Below, one piece after another: positions 52,299 to 60,784 of a stretch of DNA of 64,000 nt (position 1 is its first letter; the number at the start of each line of letters is the position of its first letter). Made by a program: the position numbers and the translations under genes. The stretch is from Ruegeria meonggei (GTDB lineage Bacteria > Pseudomonadota > Alphaproteobacteria > Rhodobacterales > Rhodobacteraceae), in NCBI RefSeq assembly GCF_900172215.1, contig NZ_FWFP01000006.1, forward strand, positions 62,001 through 126,000, written 5' to 3'. The notes beneath the pieces are model-generated. The model was not told the DNA's origin. It saw only the letters and a program-made list of their open reading frames with translations, and did not search any database.

Positions 52299-53266
52299 TG
52301 GAGTTTTTCATAACACTCATCCAGGTTCTCGACTCGACTGTTCGTCTGGCCACCCCGTTGCTGCTGGCGTGTCTGGCTGGGCTCTATTCGGAACGCGCGG
52401 GTATTTTCGACATCGGGCTGGAAGGCAAGATGCTGATGGCGGCCTTCTTTTCGGCAGCTGTTGCGGCGGTGACGGGCTCGGTCTGGCTGGGGCTGTTGGC
52501 TGGCATCGCCTCTTCGCTGGTTCTGTCCGGTTTGCACGGGCTGGCCTCGATCACCTTCAGGGGAAATCAGCTGATTTCAGGGGTTGCGATCAACTTCCTT
52601 GCGTCGGGCCTGACCGTACTGATCGCGCAAAGCTGGTTCAAACAAGGAGGTCGCACGCCCTCTTTGTTTGGTGGGGGGCGATTCGAGCCGATCACCTTTC
52701 CCTTTGCCGACTCACTGAGCAACGTGCCGATCATCGGGCCAATCTATGCCGAACTGTTGTCCGGTCACTCGATCCTGGTCTATGTCGCATTCCTGATGGT
52801 GCCGCTGACCTGGTGGGTTCTGTATCGGACCCGGTTTGGCCTGCGCCTGCGCGCTGTGGGTGAAAATCCGGCGGCTGTGGATACGGCTGGTGTGTCCGTA
52901 GTTGGCTTGCGATTCGCTGCTGTTGCCATCTGCGGCGTTCTCTGCGGTATTGCCGGGGCCTATCTGGCCACCGCATTGCAGGCCGGGTTCGTTAAGGAAA
53001 TGACGGCCGGACGTGGGTTCATCGCGCTGGCCGCGCTGATCTTTGCGAAATGGCGACCGTGGCATGCTATGGGCGCCTGCTTGCTGTTTGGTTTGCTTCA
53101 AGCTGTGGCGCTTCGGTTCCAGAACATCGATCTGGGCGGCGTGGTCATTCCGGTGCAGGTCATGGACGCCCTGCCCTATATCCTGACAGTTGTCATTCTG
53201 GCCGGATTCGTGGGCAAAGCCATCCCGCCACGGGCGGGGGGCGAGCCTTATGTGAAAGAACGCTGA
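52298..53266 (+). CDS. BMP-type ABC transporter permease (YufQ-like)
   Basis: A 322-residue partner permease with about eight helices, carrying ERAGIFDIGLEGKMLM near 32-47 and the coupling motif RAVGENPAAVDTAGVSV near 187. The ATG at 52298 was preferred over the GTG one codon earlier because of its spacing from GGAAGGAGG. Completes a heterodimeric importer with the preceding permease; likely ligands are nucleosides or purines, by family. Confidence 0.92.
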   Translation: MEFFITLIQVLDSTVRLATPLLLACLAGLYSERAGIFDIGLEGKMLMAAFFSAAVAAVTGSVWLGLLAGIASSLVLSGLHGLASITFRGNQLISGVAINFLASGLTVLIAQSWFKQGGRTPSLFGGGRFEPITFPFADSLSNVPIIGPIYAELLSGHSILVYVAFLMVPLTWWVLYRTRFGLRLRAVGENPAAVDTAGVSVVGLRFAAVAICGVLCGIAGAYLATALQAGFVKEMTAGRGFIALAALIFAKWRPWHAMGACLLFGLLQAVALRFQNIDLGGVVIPVQVMDALPYILTVVILAGFVGKAIPPRAGGEPYVKER

Positions 53267-53622
53267 TAGGTCCAGTTTCGAACTCCTTTCAGTCCTGTTC
53301 GCTGCGCCGCCGCATGCAGAGTTGATTTTGCATGCGGCAACCGCTCTAAAGGGGTATGCGTATGTTTCCTGCAATAGCCCGCCTCGGAACACAGCTTGCC
53401 GGGGTGCCGGAGCCGCAGTGTTGCCTTGCAATTCAGTCAAAACAACGCATTCGACCGTACCAACTGATCAAGGGTCAGCGGTTTAAATCGCACGATCGAC
53501 AGTCCTTCACCGTGTGGCACAGCGGGTTCACCGCTGTTCGCCGCGCTCAAGCCAAACCATATCTTTCTGAGGCAAGCCGTATTGCAGGGCGCAATGCATC
53601 TGGCCTCAATACATAGTCCATC
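53267..53622. other. Gene-free gap after the BMP transporter operon
   Basis: About 356 bases. It holds the hairpin at 53309-53338 and an 86-codon open frame (53356-53616) with an SD-like AAAGGGG but no recognisable family; an equally open frame lies opposite. The promoter of the TauE-like gene should be near its right end. I see no repeat or RNA gene. Confidence 0.45.
53309..53338 (+). terminator. Hairpin downstream of the BMP transporter operon
   Basis: GCCGCATGCA (53309-53318) and its exact complement TGCATGCGGC (53329-53338) around a 10-nt loop, 42 bases after the last permease stop. No T-run follows, so it may be a processing or stability element rather than a strong intrinsic terminator. 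Confidence 0.5.
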
Positions 53623-54543
53623 ATGCAAATTTACCTTCCCATCGCCGAAGTTTCCGTAAACGCCTTTTTGCTGTTGGGGCTGGGGGGCATGGTTGGCATC
53701 CTGTCGGGCATGTTCGGCGTCGGGGGCGGATTTCTGATGACGCCGCTGTTGTTCTTCATTGGCATCCCACCAGCCGTCGCCGTTGCAACCGAGGCCAATC
53801 AGATCGTTGCCTCATCCTTTTCCGGCGTGCTGGCGCATTTCCGACGAAAGACGGTGGATCTGAGGATGGGGACGGTCCTGTTGACCGGAGGGTTGATAGG
53901 TGCTGCCCTCGGGGTGGTTGTGTTCAATTATCTTAAAAGCCTGGGCCAGGTCGATCTGCTGGTGACGCTTTGCTATGTGGTCTTTCTGGGTGTCGTCGGC
54001 GGCCTGATGTTCATCGAAAGCGTGAACGCCCTGCGCAAGTCCCGCAAAGGCACGGCGGGGCCAGCAAAACGGCGCCAGCGCGGCTGGGTTCATTCGATGC
54101 CTTTCAAGATGCGCTTTCGCACCTCAGGCCTTTATATCTCGGTCATCCCACCGATGTTGGTGGGGCTGTGTGTCGGGGTTCTGTCCGCGATCATGGGTGT
54201 CGGCGGAGGGTTCATAATGGTGCCGGCGATGATCTACCTGTTGGGTATGCCCACCAAGGTTGTTGTCGGGACCTCGCTGTTTCAGATCATCTTCGTCACC
54301 GCCTTCACCACGATGCTGCACGCTACCACGAACTATACGGTCGACATCGTTCTGGCCGTTCTGCTGCTGGTGGGCGGCGTCATTGGCGCACAGATCGGCA
54401 CGGTGATCGGAGCAAGGATGCCAGCAGAACAGCTCCGGGTGCTTCTGGCGGCCTTGGTTCTTGTGGTCTGCGGCAAGCTGGCGTTGGATTTGCTGCTTGA
54501 ACCGTCCGAGCTCTACTCGCTTGGCAGAGACGGGGGGCACTGA
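53623..54543 (+). CDS. TauE/SafE (TSUP) family sulfite/sulfonate exporter-like permease
   Basis: A 306-residue membrane protein with about eight helices in two halves, each opening with the TSUP glycine motif: GMFGVGGGFLMTP (near 26-38) and AIMGVGGGFIMVP (near 190-202). TSUP members export sulfite, sulfoacetate or other small organic anions. It lies two bases before a TIGR02186 gene, a recurring alpha-proteobacterial pair. No sulfur-oxidation genes are nearby, so the substrate is open. Confidence 0.9.
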   Translation: MQIYLPIAEVSVNAFLLLGLGGMVGILSGMFGVGGGFLMTPLLFFIGIPPAVAVATEANQIVASSFSGVLAHFRRKTVDLRMGTVLLTGGLIGAALGVVVFNYLKSLGQVDLLVTLCYVVFLGVVGGLMFIESVNALRKSRKGTAGPAKRRQRGWVHSMPFKMRFRTSGLYISVIPPMLVGLCVGVLSAIMGVGGGFIMVPAMIYLLGMPTKVVVGTSLFQIIFVTAFTTMLHATTNYTVDIVLAVLLLVGGVIGAQIGTVIGARMPAEQLRVLLAALVLVVCGKLALDLLLEPSELYSLGRDGGH

Positions 54544-54545
54544 TC

Positions 54546-55313
54546 ATGCTGAAACGCCTGATTGCCCTGCTGGCACTGTGCTGCACTCCCGCGCTGGCGG
54601 TTGAGGAACAGGTCGTGCTGGGGCTCAGCCAGGACCGGGTTGCTATAACGGCCAATTTCGACGGCTCGGAAATTCTGATTTTTGGCGCCATCAAGCGTGA
54701 AGCCCCTATCCCACCGGGTCCCCCACTTGAGGTCATTGTAGCTGTAGCCGGACCTTCGAGCCCTGTAACCGTACGCCGCAAAGAGCGGAAACTGGGCATC
54801 TGGGTCAACACCGACAGCGTGCTTGTCGACCTTGCCCCCAGTTTTTACGCTGTCGCGACCAGCGCGCCCCTTGAGGCAATCCTGTCGGGCACCGAGGACC
54901 TGCGCTATCGGATATCCATCGAGCGTGCCATCCGCTCGGTCGGGGCAGCGATGCATATCCGGGGCGCGCAGAACTTTGCAGACGCTGTAGTGCGTATCCG
55001 CGAGGATGAAGGTCTTTATTCGATCCGCGAAAACACCGTTGCTGTAGACGAGCAGACCCTGTTCCGGACCTCGATTGCGATGCCCGCTGACCTAACCGAA
55101 GGGGATTACGTCGCGCGCATCTACCTGACGCGCGGCAAGATGGTTGTTTCGCAGTTCGAAACTACCATCGACGTCCGCAAGGTTGGATTGGAAAGGTTTC
55201 TGTACAACATGTCCCGCCAGCAACCCGTCTGGTACGGCCTGATGTCGCTGGTTATTGCAATTGCGGCAGGTTGGAGTGCATCCACGGCCTTCAGGCTGCT
55301 GCGTGAGAAGTAA
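54546..55313 (+). CDS. TIGR02186 family membrane-anchored periplasmic protein
   Basis: A 255-residue protein with a signal peptide (about 1-18), a beta-rich periplasmic region beginning VEEQVVLGLSQDRVAI, and a single C-terminal membrane helix (about 230-249) with a short basic tail. The family is defined only by conservation in alpha-proteobacteria and its constant position after a TSUP permease. An accessory subunit of that permease is the reasonable inference. Confidence 0.85.
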   Translation: MLKRLIALLALCCTPALAVEEQVVLGLSQDRVAITANFDGSEILIFGAIKREAPIPPGPPLEVIVAVAGPSSPVTVRRKERKLGIWVNTDSVLVDLAPSFYAVATSAPLEAILSGTEDLRYRISIERAIRSVGAAMHIRGAQNFADAVVRIREDEGLYSIRENTVAVDEQTLFRTSIAMPADLTEGDYVARIYLTRGKMVVSQFETTIDVRKVGLERFLYNMSRQQPVWYGLMSLVIAIAAGWSASTAFRLLREK

Positions 55314-55316
55314 CTG

Positions 55317-56045
55317 CTATCCGCGACCGATATAGGGCATCGTGGTGGCCATCACAGTCATGAATTGCACGTTGGCCTCAGGCGGCAAATTGGCCATATG
55401 CAAGACCGAACGCGCTGCGTCTTCCACTGCCATGGTCGGATCGGGCTGCTGACCAGCGGCCTTGGCGGCGTCGACCAAGCTCTGCACAATCGGCGTGCGC
55501 GCATTACCGATGTCAATCTGACCACAGGCGATGCCGAAATCCCGCCCGTCCAGCGACAGGCTGCGCGTCAGGCCGGTGATGGCATGTTTGGTGGCCGAAT
55601 AATGCACCGAGTTCGGACGCGGCACATAAGCAGCTATCGAGCCGTTATTGATGATGCGCCCACCCTGCGGCGTTTGGTGGCGCATGATCCGAAACGCCTC
55701 GCGCGCACACAGGAACATGCCGTTCAGGTTCACGTTGACGCTGTTGTACCAGTCCTCCAATGCGATCTCGTCAATAGTGCCACCGGGCGCAAATATCCCT
55801 GCGTTGTTAAACAGCACGTCCAGGTGACCGGCTGTTTCCTGAAAGGTTGAAAAGGCGGTTAGGACCGCATCAGGGTCCGTCACATCCGCCACCAGTGGAA
55901 TCGCGTTTGGGTGGCTCTTGGCCATGTCGTTCAGCCTGTCCGCACTGCGCGCCAACAGGCCAACTGTCCAGCCTTCGGTCAGAAACAGCTCGGCCGTAGC
56001 GCGACCTATGCCCGAACTTGCCCCTGTGATGATGATGGAAGTCAT
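55317..56045 (-). CDS. SDR-family NAD(P)-dependent oxidoreductase
   Basis: A 242-residue classical SDR. The cofactor motif is GASSGIG (8-14), NNAG is near 85-88, and the catalytic Ser/Tyr/Lys are in NNGSIAAY and YSATKHAI. Substrate unknown. Its start overlaps the stop of the RecD-like gene by four bases, so the two are probably cotranscribed although functionally unlike. Convergent with the TIGR02186 gene. Confidence 0.88.
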   Translation of the reverse strand: MTSIIITGASSGIGRATAELFLTEGWTVGLLARSADRLNDMAKSHPNAIPLVADVTDPDAVLTAFSTFQETAGHLDVLFNNAGIFAPGGTIDEIALEDWYNSVNVNLNGMFLCAREAFRIMRHQTPQGGRIINNGSIAAYVPRPNSVHYSATKHAITGLTRSLSLDGRDFGIACGQIDIGNARTPIVQSLVDAAKAAGQQPDPTMAVEDAARSVLHMANLPPEANVQFMTVMATTMPYIGRG

Positions 56046-57574
56046 ATTTCTTCGGCCTCAAGGGTCAGAGACGCTGCTGGTGCGGCCCGCAGGTCGTCTA
56101 CGCGCAGCGGATAGGTGGGCTTGGCCAGACGGTTCCGCACCACCCAGATCAAACGCTCCTGCGCGCGGGTGATGGCCACATAGGCCAGCCGTTTCCACAG
56201 TGGTTGCCCAGCCTCTGTCCTGCCCATCCGAGCGGCAGCATAGATATCCGGCGCAAAGACCTGAACCGTGTCCCATTGCGACCCTTGCGCCTTATGGATG
56301 GTAACGGCGGCCCCATGCAGAAAAGTCGCCCCCATGCGGGCAGCATAGGGAATAAACGGCTCTTCTTCGTCGGGCATTTCGATTTTGACAATCGACGCCG
56401 CGCTGACCTGCGGGTCCTCGGCGCCGATCACGTGCAAACGCGAAAACCCCGGCTTGCGTCCAGGTCCCAGATAAACGACCTGCGCGCCCTTGATCAACCC
56501 GCGCGCCTCGAGGTCGAGACGCTTCTTGCGGTGCTTCAGCGGCAGCTCGATACCGTCGCAAATCAGCGGCTCCCCCTCCAGCAGTTCGGTATCCGGTGCG
56601 CTATGAACGTTCCGGAACGCCTGGATCAGACGAATGCGCGTGGCGTTGCGCCAGACCAAAACCGGGCTACGCGCCATCAGGTCGACTTCGACCCGTTGCC
56701 CCCATACGACACGATCGTCCTGCCTTGCGGTTTGCTCGACCAGACGTTCAAAATCCTCGAACCCCATCTGAGGGTCCGCCAGCGCATGCGCGAGGTCCAG
56801 AATGGGGTTGTCAGCCTGCTGACGGTGGACGCGGTGCAGGATCAGTTTACGCGGGTCCGGTAGCGCCTCGAACACCATACTGCCCGACTGGTTGACCGGC
56901 GCCAGCTGCGCCGGATCGCCAAACAGCAAAAGCGTAGGAAAGATTTCCTGCAGGTCTTCGAATTGGCGATCATCCAGCATCGAGGCCTCATCTACAAAGC
57001 CGATATCCAGCGGCTCGTCCCGGCGTTTCCAGCCAGTGATGAAATCCGATCCCCGCAACCCGGCAGCCGCCAGCGCGCCGGGGATCGACTTGTTGTTGGC
57101 ATAAAACGCGGCCGCGCGGTCCAGGGCTTCGTCGGTCAGCCCTTCGATCTCGGGGCGGTCATCGTTTCCGGCCAGCCAGTCAGCAATCCGTTCATATTCG
57201 GGGTCATAGACCGGGGTGTAAAGAATACGGTGAATTGTTGTCGCGGGCACACCCCTAAGGCGTAAAACGCTGGCGGCCTTGTTGGTGGGTGCGAGGATAG
57301 CCAGGCTGCGTTTTTCTCGTGCTTTGCGGCTTTCGAAATCACCGGACACGATCTGCACGCCGGTCTCGGCCAGCGCCTTGTAAAGCTCGGCCAGCAACAA
57401 GGTTTTGCCGGATCCCGCCTTGCCGATCACAGCCATGACGCCGGATTTGCCTGCGCCGGGCAGTTTCAAGAGGGCATCATCATCCAGATCGACACCGGCG
57501 GTTTTCAGCATCTCTGAGATGCTGTCATAGGCGGCGGCCTGATCGTCCGAGAAGGTCACTGGGGGCAAAGACAT
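56042..57574 (-). CDS. RecD/Dda-like SF1B DNA helicase
   Basis: A 510-residue helicase with all SF1 motifs in order: GKAGSGKT (motif I, near 51-58), APTNKAA (Ia), DEAS (II, near 196), GDPAQLAPV (III), TIHKAQGSQWDTV (V) and YVAITRAQ (VI). It has no RecD-type N-terminal extension and no RecB/RecC neighbours, so it is a stand-alone Dda/RecD2-like enzyme, probably 5'-to-3', in repair or fork processing. First gene of a pair with an SDR. Confidence 0.9.
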   Translation of the reverse strand: MSLPPVTFSDDQAAAYDSISEMLKTAGVDLDDDALLKLPGAGKSGVMAVIGKAGSGKTLLLAELYKALAETGVQIVSGDFESRKAREKRSLAILAPTNKAASVLRLRGVPATTIHRILYTPVYDPEYERIADWLAGNDDRPEIEGLTDEALDRAAAFYANNKSIPGALAAAGLRGSDFITGWKRRDEPLDIGFVDEASMLDDRQFEDLQEIFPTLLLFGDPAQLAPVNQSGSMVFEALPDPRKLILHRVHRQQADNPILDLAHALADPQMGFEDFERLVEQTARQDDRVVWGQRVEVDLMARSPVLVWRNATRIRLIQAFRNVHSAPDTELLEGEPLICDGIELPLKHRKKRLDLEARGLIKGAQVVYLGPGRKPGFSRLHVIGAEDPQVSAASIVKIEMPDEEEPFIPYAARMGATFLHGAAVTIHKAQGSQWDTVQVFAPDIYAAARMGRTEAGQPLWKRLAYVAITRAQERLIWVVRNRLAKPTYPLRVDDLRAAPAASLTLEAEEI

Positions 57575-57635
57575 AGCGCGACCCTACAGGGCCGCGCCAG
57601 CTATCGCCAGATAGGGAATTGGGTTTTCCCGCCCT

Positions 57636-58274
57636 CTACGCCGACAGCGCAAATCTGTGCTGTCGACCAGTACCAAAGGCCGTTTTGAACCAGAGTCGCG
57701 ACAGCTCTCGCGGGATGCCGGCACGTTCGGCCACACGGTTACAATCCGCGGCCGAATAGGGCCAGAGCCCGACAGAAATCCGATCCCGCCCAGTGCCCTC
57801 GGCCCCCAGCACCTCGGGCGAAGATCCGATTAGACGATAGATTCGAATCATCCGAGCATCAAATACGCCTGCGATATGGGTCAAGCCGAACCCCTCCATA
57901 ACCTCGCCACCGCTGAGCATGATAGCCCCGGCGGTATGAGGGCTGGCCGTGCGAGACAGGCAAAACCGCGTCACCTCCCAGATCAGCGGGCTGTTTATCG
58001 GGCGGCCGCCGGTCAGGTGGCCGAACACCTCGTTTGTCATTACAGGGCCCGTGGTCGGCAGGATGCGCATCGAGCCCCCATGGCGGCCATCCTCTTCCTC
58101 CCAGATGACATAGAGAGGGTTCAGATCGTCATATTGATCCCGCTCTTCCCCTTTCTCGTTTACGTGAACATCCCAGCCCAGCCGGGTTTTGAACTGATCT
58201 GCGCGATCCTGAAACATCCCCTCGGCCAAATCCGGAAACTTGTGCAGTTCGTCGGCAAACAAATAGCGCAACAT
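57636..58274 (-). CDS. luxI: Acyl-homoserine-lactone synthase (LuxI family)
   Basis: A 212-residue autoinducer synthase that joins an acyl chain from acyl-ACP to SAM. All invariant residues are present at near-canonical positions: Arg24, Phe28, Trp34, Asp46, Asp49, Arg70, Glu100 and Arg103. The residue at the position that favours 3-oxo chains was not resolved, so acyl type is unknown. SD AAGGGG sits about ten bases before the ATG and can pair with an upstream CCCCTT. It follows luxR after 84 bp, and a CtrA-type box overlaps the luxR stop codon. Confidence 0.95.
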   Translation of the reverse strand: MLRYLFADELHKFPDLAEGMFQDRADQFKTRLGWDVHVNEKGEERDQYDDLNPLYVIWEEEDGRHGGSMRILPTTGPVMTNEVFGHLTGGRPINSPLIWEVTRFCLSRTASPHTAGAIMLSGGEVMEGFGLTHIAGVFDARMIRIYRLIGSSPEVLGAEGTGRDRISVGLWPYSAADCNRVAERAGIPRELSRLWFKTAFGTGRQHRFALSA

Positions 58275-58283
58275 GACTTTTTT

Positions 58284-58314
58284 CCCCTTGTCGTCCTGTG
58301 CAAGAACGAAGGGG
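58284..58314 (-). promoter_or_regulatory. Imperfect dyad over the luxI ribosome-binding site
   Basis: CCCCTT (58284-58289) and AAGGGG (58309-58314) on the plus strand form a six-pair stem with a 19-nt loop. On the minus-strand mRNA the luxI SD AAGGGG is the second arm. It could restrict luxI translation or be part of a regulator site; a classical 20-bp lux box was not found. Confidence 0.35.
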
Positions 58315-58358
58315 GTACGAAGTCATGGTTAATTTCCCGTTTTAAGAGCGGACGCGCC

Positions 58359-58373
58359 TTAAACCACTATTAA
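58359..58373. promoter_or_regulatory. CtrA-type box upstream of luxI (TTAA-N7-TTAA)
   Basis: TTAA ACCACTA TTAA, a full match to the CtrA core consensus. It spans the last codons and stop of luxR and is 85 bp before the luxI start. Because it lies in coding sequence (Leu-Ile-Val-Val-stop), chance is harder to exclude than for the site at 59255. Confidence 0.4.
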
Positions 58374-59078
58374 TCCTCTGCTCAGGGCTGTGGCGATCGC
58401 ATGGGTGGTGTTCTGCGCTCCAAGTTTGGCGCGCGCGCTTTCGATGTAAACTCGAAGCGTGTGCTCGGAAATTGAGAGCGAATGCGCCACTTGCGCCCGG
58501 CTGTAACCCAAGGCCAGCAGGGTCATAGCGTCCACTTCGCGCGGCGACAGTCCCCGCGGAACATCCGGCCGTCGACTGCGTTCGAATTCCAGTGCTTTGC
58601 GATTGAAGAAATGTGCGATCAGAATCAATTCACGCCCATGTGAGTCGATGAATCTCTGCCAGGTTTCGTCGTCACAGGTGTGATTGACTGTGAACAAAGC
58701 GAACTGCCCGTTTGGACCACGGATGGGAATCGAATAACCCTGATTGCCGACACCGTGACTTAGCGCATCCTGCAAAAAGGCTTTGGCCACCTTGCCGGAC
58801 CAGTCCAGCGTTTTCCAGTCAACAGGATGGAACCGCTGGAAGCAGCCTAGAATGACAGGGTCAATGCGGTGGTAATTTCGCTCGCGGTACGCTTCGGCCC
58901 AGGCATCGGGATAAGTGGTATACCCGTATTGTTCGCCAGCCCCGTCGACCCAATGGTAAATGAGATGTTCGATTTGCAGCCTGTCGCGAATCCGGACGGC
59001 GACAGTGCTTAATTCTTCAAGCGTGCTGGTGCTTTCCAAGTCCTCCAGGACCTGGCTCATATCGAGTTTTGTTCCCAT
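58359..59078 (-). CDS. luxR: LuxR-family quorum-sensing regulator
   Basis: A 239-residue regulator with an autoinducer-binding domain (about 15-165) and a LuxR HTH (about 172-235, SPREVDAMTLLALGYSRAQVAHSL). Ligand-pocket residues are present: Trp60, Tyr64, Asp73, Pro74 and Trp88. The ATG at 59078 lacks a good SD; a second ATG six codons in (59060) is an alternative. Its start overlaps the end of a 72-codon ORF by 62 bases. luxI follows in the same direction, so it is the likely cognate receptor. Confidence 0.92.
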   Translation of the reverse strand: MGTKLDMSQVLEDLESTSTLEELSTVAVRIRDRLQIEHLIYHWVDGAGEQYGYTTYPDAWAEAYRERNYHRIDPVILGCFQRFHPVDWKTLDWSGKVAKAFLQDALSHGVGNQGYSIPIRGPNGQFALFTVNHTCDDETWQRFIDSHGRELILIAHFFNRKALEFERSRRPDVPRGLSPREVDAMTLLALGYSRAQVAHSLSISEHTLRVYIESARAKLGAQNTTHAIATALSRGLIVV

Positions 59079-59235
59079 CCGCGGGCGCCCGTACCTCAGT
59101 CTTCATGGACGCGATTTCCGCCGCCGCGATCAGTTTGGTGTCATCCAACTGCTCGGCAAGCGCAATCAAACCGTTCTCAACCGCGAAGGCGTTGAGGTCC
59201 GACAAAACGTCCAGTATCCACTCATTTTTCGCCAT
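59017..59235 (-). CDS. Small 72-residue protein overlapping luxR
   Basis: It begins MAKNEWILDVLSDLNAFA with an amphipathic helix, then LIALAEQLDDTKLIAAAEIAS, a second predicted helix, and a Gly/Pro-rich tail encoded over the first 62 bases of luxR. SD GGAGAG is well placed. Codon pattern and helical design look genuine, and its position as first gene of the luxR-luxI unit suggests coupling or a modulator of LuxR. No characterised family recognised. The overlapping tail after residue 52 may be non-functional. Confidence 0.6.
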   Translation of the reverse strand: MAKNEWILDVLSDLNAFAVENGLIALAEQLDDTKLIAAAEIASMKTEVRAPADGNKTRYEPGPGGLGKHQHA

Positions 59236-59254
59236 CAGGGTCTCTCCGAAACGG

Positions 59255-59269
59255 TTAACGAAGGGTTAA
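59255..59269. promoter_or_regulatory. CtrA-type box before the small ORF-luxR-luxI unit
   Basis: GTTAA-CGAAGGG-TTAAC: both TTAA half-sites with the exact 7-bp spacing of the CtrA consensus and the flanking C on both strands, 20 bp before the small ORF start. In several Roseobacter-clade bacteria CtrA and quorum sensing are linked, making this a plausible functional site. Confidence 0.6.
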
Positions 59270-59386
59270 CACAACCATAACATGTGCATAGTTTTTTTAA
59301 CTATTCACTGGTTTCTACTCCCCAAAAATAGGGGGGTCAGAATCCGTAAGTATCTGAAACTACAATGGATACTTCCAAATAGAAAA

Positions 59387-59418
59387 CACCCGCGAGTCGA
59401 ATGGTCGATTCGCGGGTG
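59387..59418 (-). terminator. Intrinsic terminator of ccr
   Basis: CACCCGCGAGTCGA (59387-59400) pairs with TCGATTCGCGGGTG (59405-59418), one mismatch, 4-nt loop. On the minus strand it is followed by TTTTCTATTTGG, and it lies 22 bases after the ccr stop. Confidence 0.8.
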
Positions 59419-59440
59419 CAATTAAATATTTTATTGCCGC

Positions 59441-60727
59441 TTAGCTGCGCGCTTCCAGAACCTCTTCCAAAGTGCGCATTCCGGTCCGCGGTGCCTGAAC
59501 CAGAACCGACATGTTGCCGGGCTTATGTTCGTTCCGCAGCATCTTCATATGCGCTTCGGGAAGTTCGCTCCACGAGAACACCTCGGACATGCAGGGATCC
59601 AGACGGCGCTCGACCATCAGCTGGTTTGCGGCCGCCGCCTGCTTCAGGTGCGCAAAATGCGACCCCTGAAGACGCTTCTGGTGCATCCACATATAGCGGA
59701 CGTCAAAGGTCAGATTGTAACCGGTGGTCCCGGCACAGATCACAACCATTCCGCCCTTTTTCACCACAAATGTCGACACTGGGAAGGTGCTCTCGCCCGG
59801 GTGTTCGAACACCATGTCAACGTTGTTGCCCTTGCCTGTGATGTCCCAGATGGCCTTGCCGAACTTGCGGGCCTCTTTGAACCAGTCGGCATATTCCGGA
59901 GTGTTCACCGTCGGCAGCTGACCCCAGCAATTGAAATCTTTGCGGTTCAGAACGCCCTTGGCACCCAGATCCATGACAAAGTCACGTTTGCTTTCGTCCG
60001 AGATCACACCAATGGCGTTTGCACCGGCTGTATTGATCAGCTGGATCGCGTAAGAGCCCAGACCACCCGACGCGCCCCAGACCAGAACGTTCTGGCCGGG
60101 CTTCAGGTCATGCGGCTCGTGACCGAACAGCATCCGGTAGGCAGTGGCCAGTGTCAGCGTGTAACAGGCGCTTTCTTCCCAGGTCAGGTGCTTGGGCCGC
60201 GGCATCAGCTGCTGCGCCTGCACATTGGTGAACTGCGCGAACGAGCCATCGGGGGTTTCATAACCCCAGATGCGCTGGCTGTCCGAATACATCGGATCGC
60301 CTCCGTTGCAGGCCTCATCATCGCCGTCATCCTGGTTGCAGTGAATCACAACCTCGTCGCCAACTTTCCAGCGCTTGACCTTATCACCCACAGCCCAAAC
60401 GATGCCGGACGCATCAGAACCCGCGATGTGGAACGGTTGTCCATGGCCGTCGAACGGGCTGATCGGTTTACCCAGCGACGCCCAGACGCCGTTGTAGTTC
60501 ACGCCAGCGGCCATCACCAGAACCAGCACTTCGTGGCTGTCCAGCTTGGGTACATCGACCACTTCCAGCTGCATGGCCGTGTTTGGCTCGCCGTGGCGCT
60601 CTTTGCGGATGGCCCATGCGTACATTTGTTTCGGGACAAAGCCCATCGGAGGGATTTCACCCATCTCATAGAGGTCTTTTTCCGGTGCCTCGTACGACGC
60701 GATGCCGCTGTCGGTGTCCAGAGCCAT
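59441..60727 (-). CDS. ccr: Crotonyl-CoA carboxylase/reductase
   Basis: A 428-residue key enzyme of the ethylmalonyl-CoA pathway, reductively carboxylating crotonyl-CoA to ethylmalonyl-CoA with NADPH. It is an MDR-superfamily protein: GVNYNGVWASLGKP near 75-88, the cofactor-binding VWGASGGLGSYAIQL near 215-229, and a characteristic DPMYSDSQRIWGYE segment near 145-158. Length and motifs match CCR rather than ordinary crotonyl-CoA reductases. It allows acetate-unit assimilation without glyoxylate bypass. ecm lies 1.6 kb away. Confidence 0.97.
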   Translation of the reverse strand: MALDTDSGIASYEAPEKDLYEMGEIPPMGFVPKQMYAWAIRKERHGEPNTAMQLEVVDVPKLDSHEVLVLVMAAGVNYNGVWASLGKPISPFDGHGQPFHIAGSDASGIVWAVGDKVKRWKVGDEVVIHCNQDDGDDEACNGGDPMYSDSQRIWGYETPDGSFAQFTNVQAQQLMPRPKHLTWEESACYTLTLATAYRMLFGHEPHDLKPGQNVLVWGASGGLGSYAIQLINTAGANAIGVISDESKRDFVMDLGAKGVLNRKDFNCWGQLPTVNTPEYADWFKEARKFGKAIWDITGKGNNVDMVFEHPGESTFPVSTFVVKKGGMVVICAGTTGYNLTFDVRYMWMHQKRLQGSHFAHLKQAAAANQLMVERRLDPCMSEVFSWSELPEAHMKMLRNEHKPGNMSVLVQAPRTGMRTLEEVLEARS

Positions 60728-60784
60728 ATTGGCCTCCTTTGCTTTAAACGTTTGCCGCGATGCAGAATCGCTTGCCTATTCGAT

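Noticed and set aside
53356-53616. 86-codon frame in the gap after the BMP operon
   Set aside because: SD-like sequence present but no family, mixed composition and an equally open opposite frame; not enough support for a gene.
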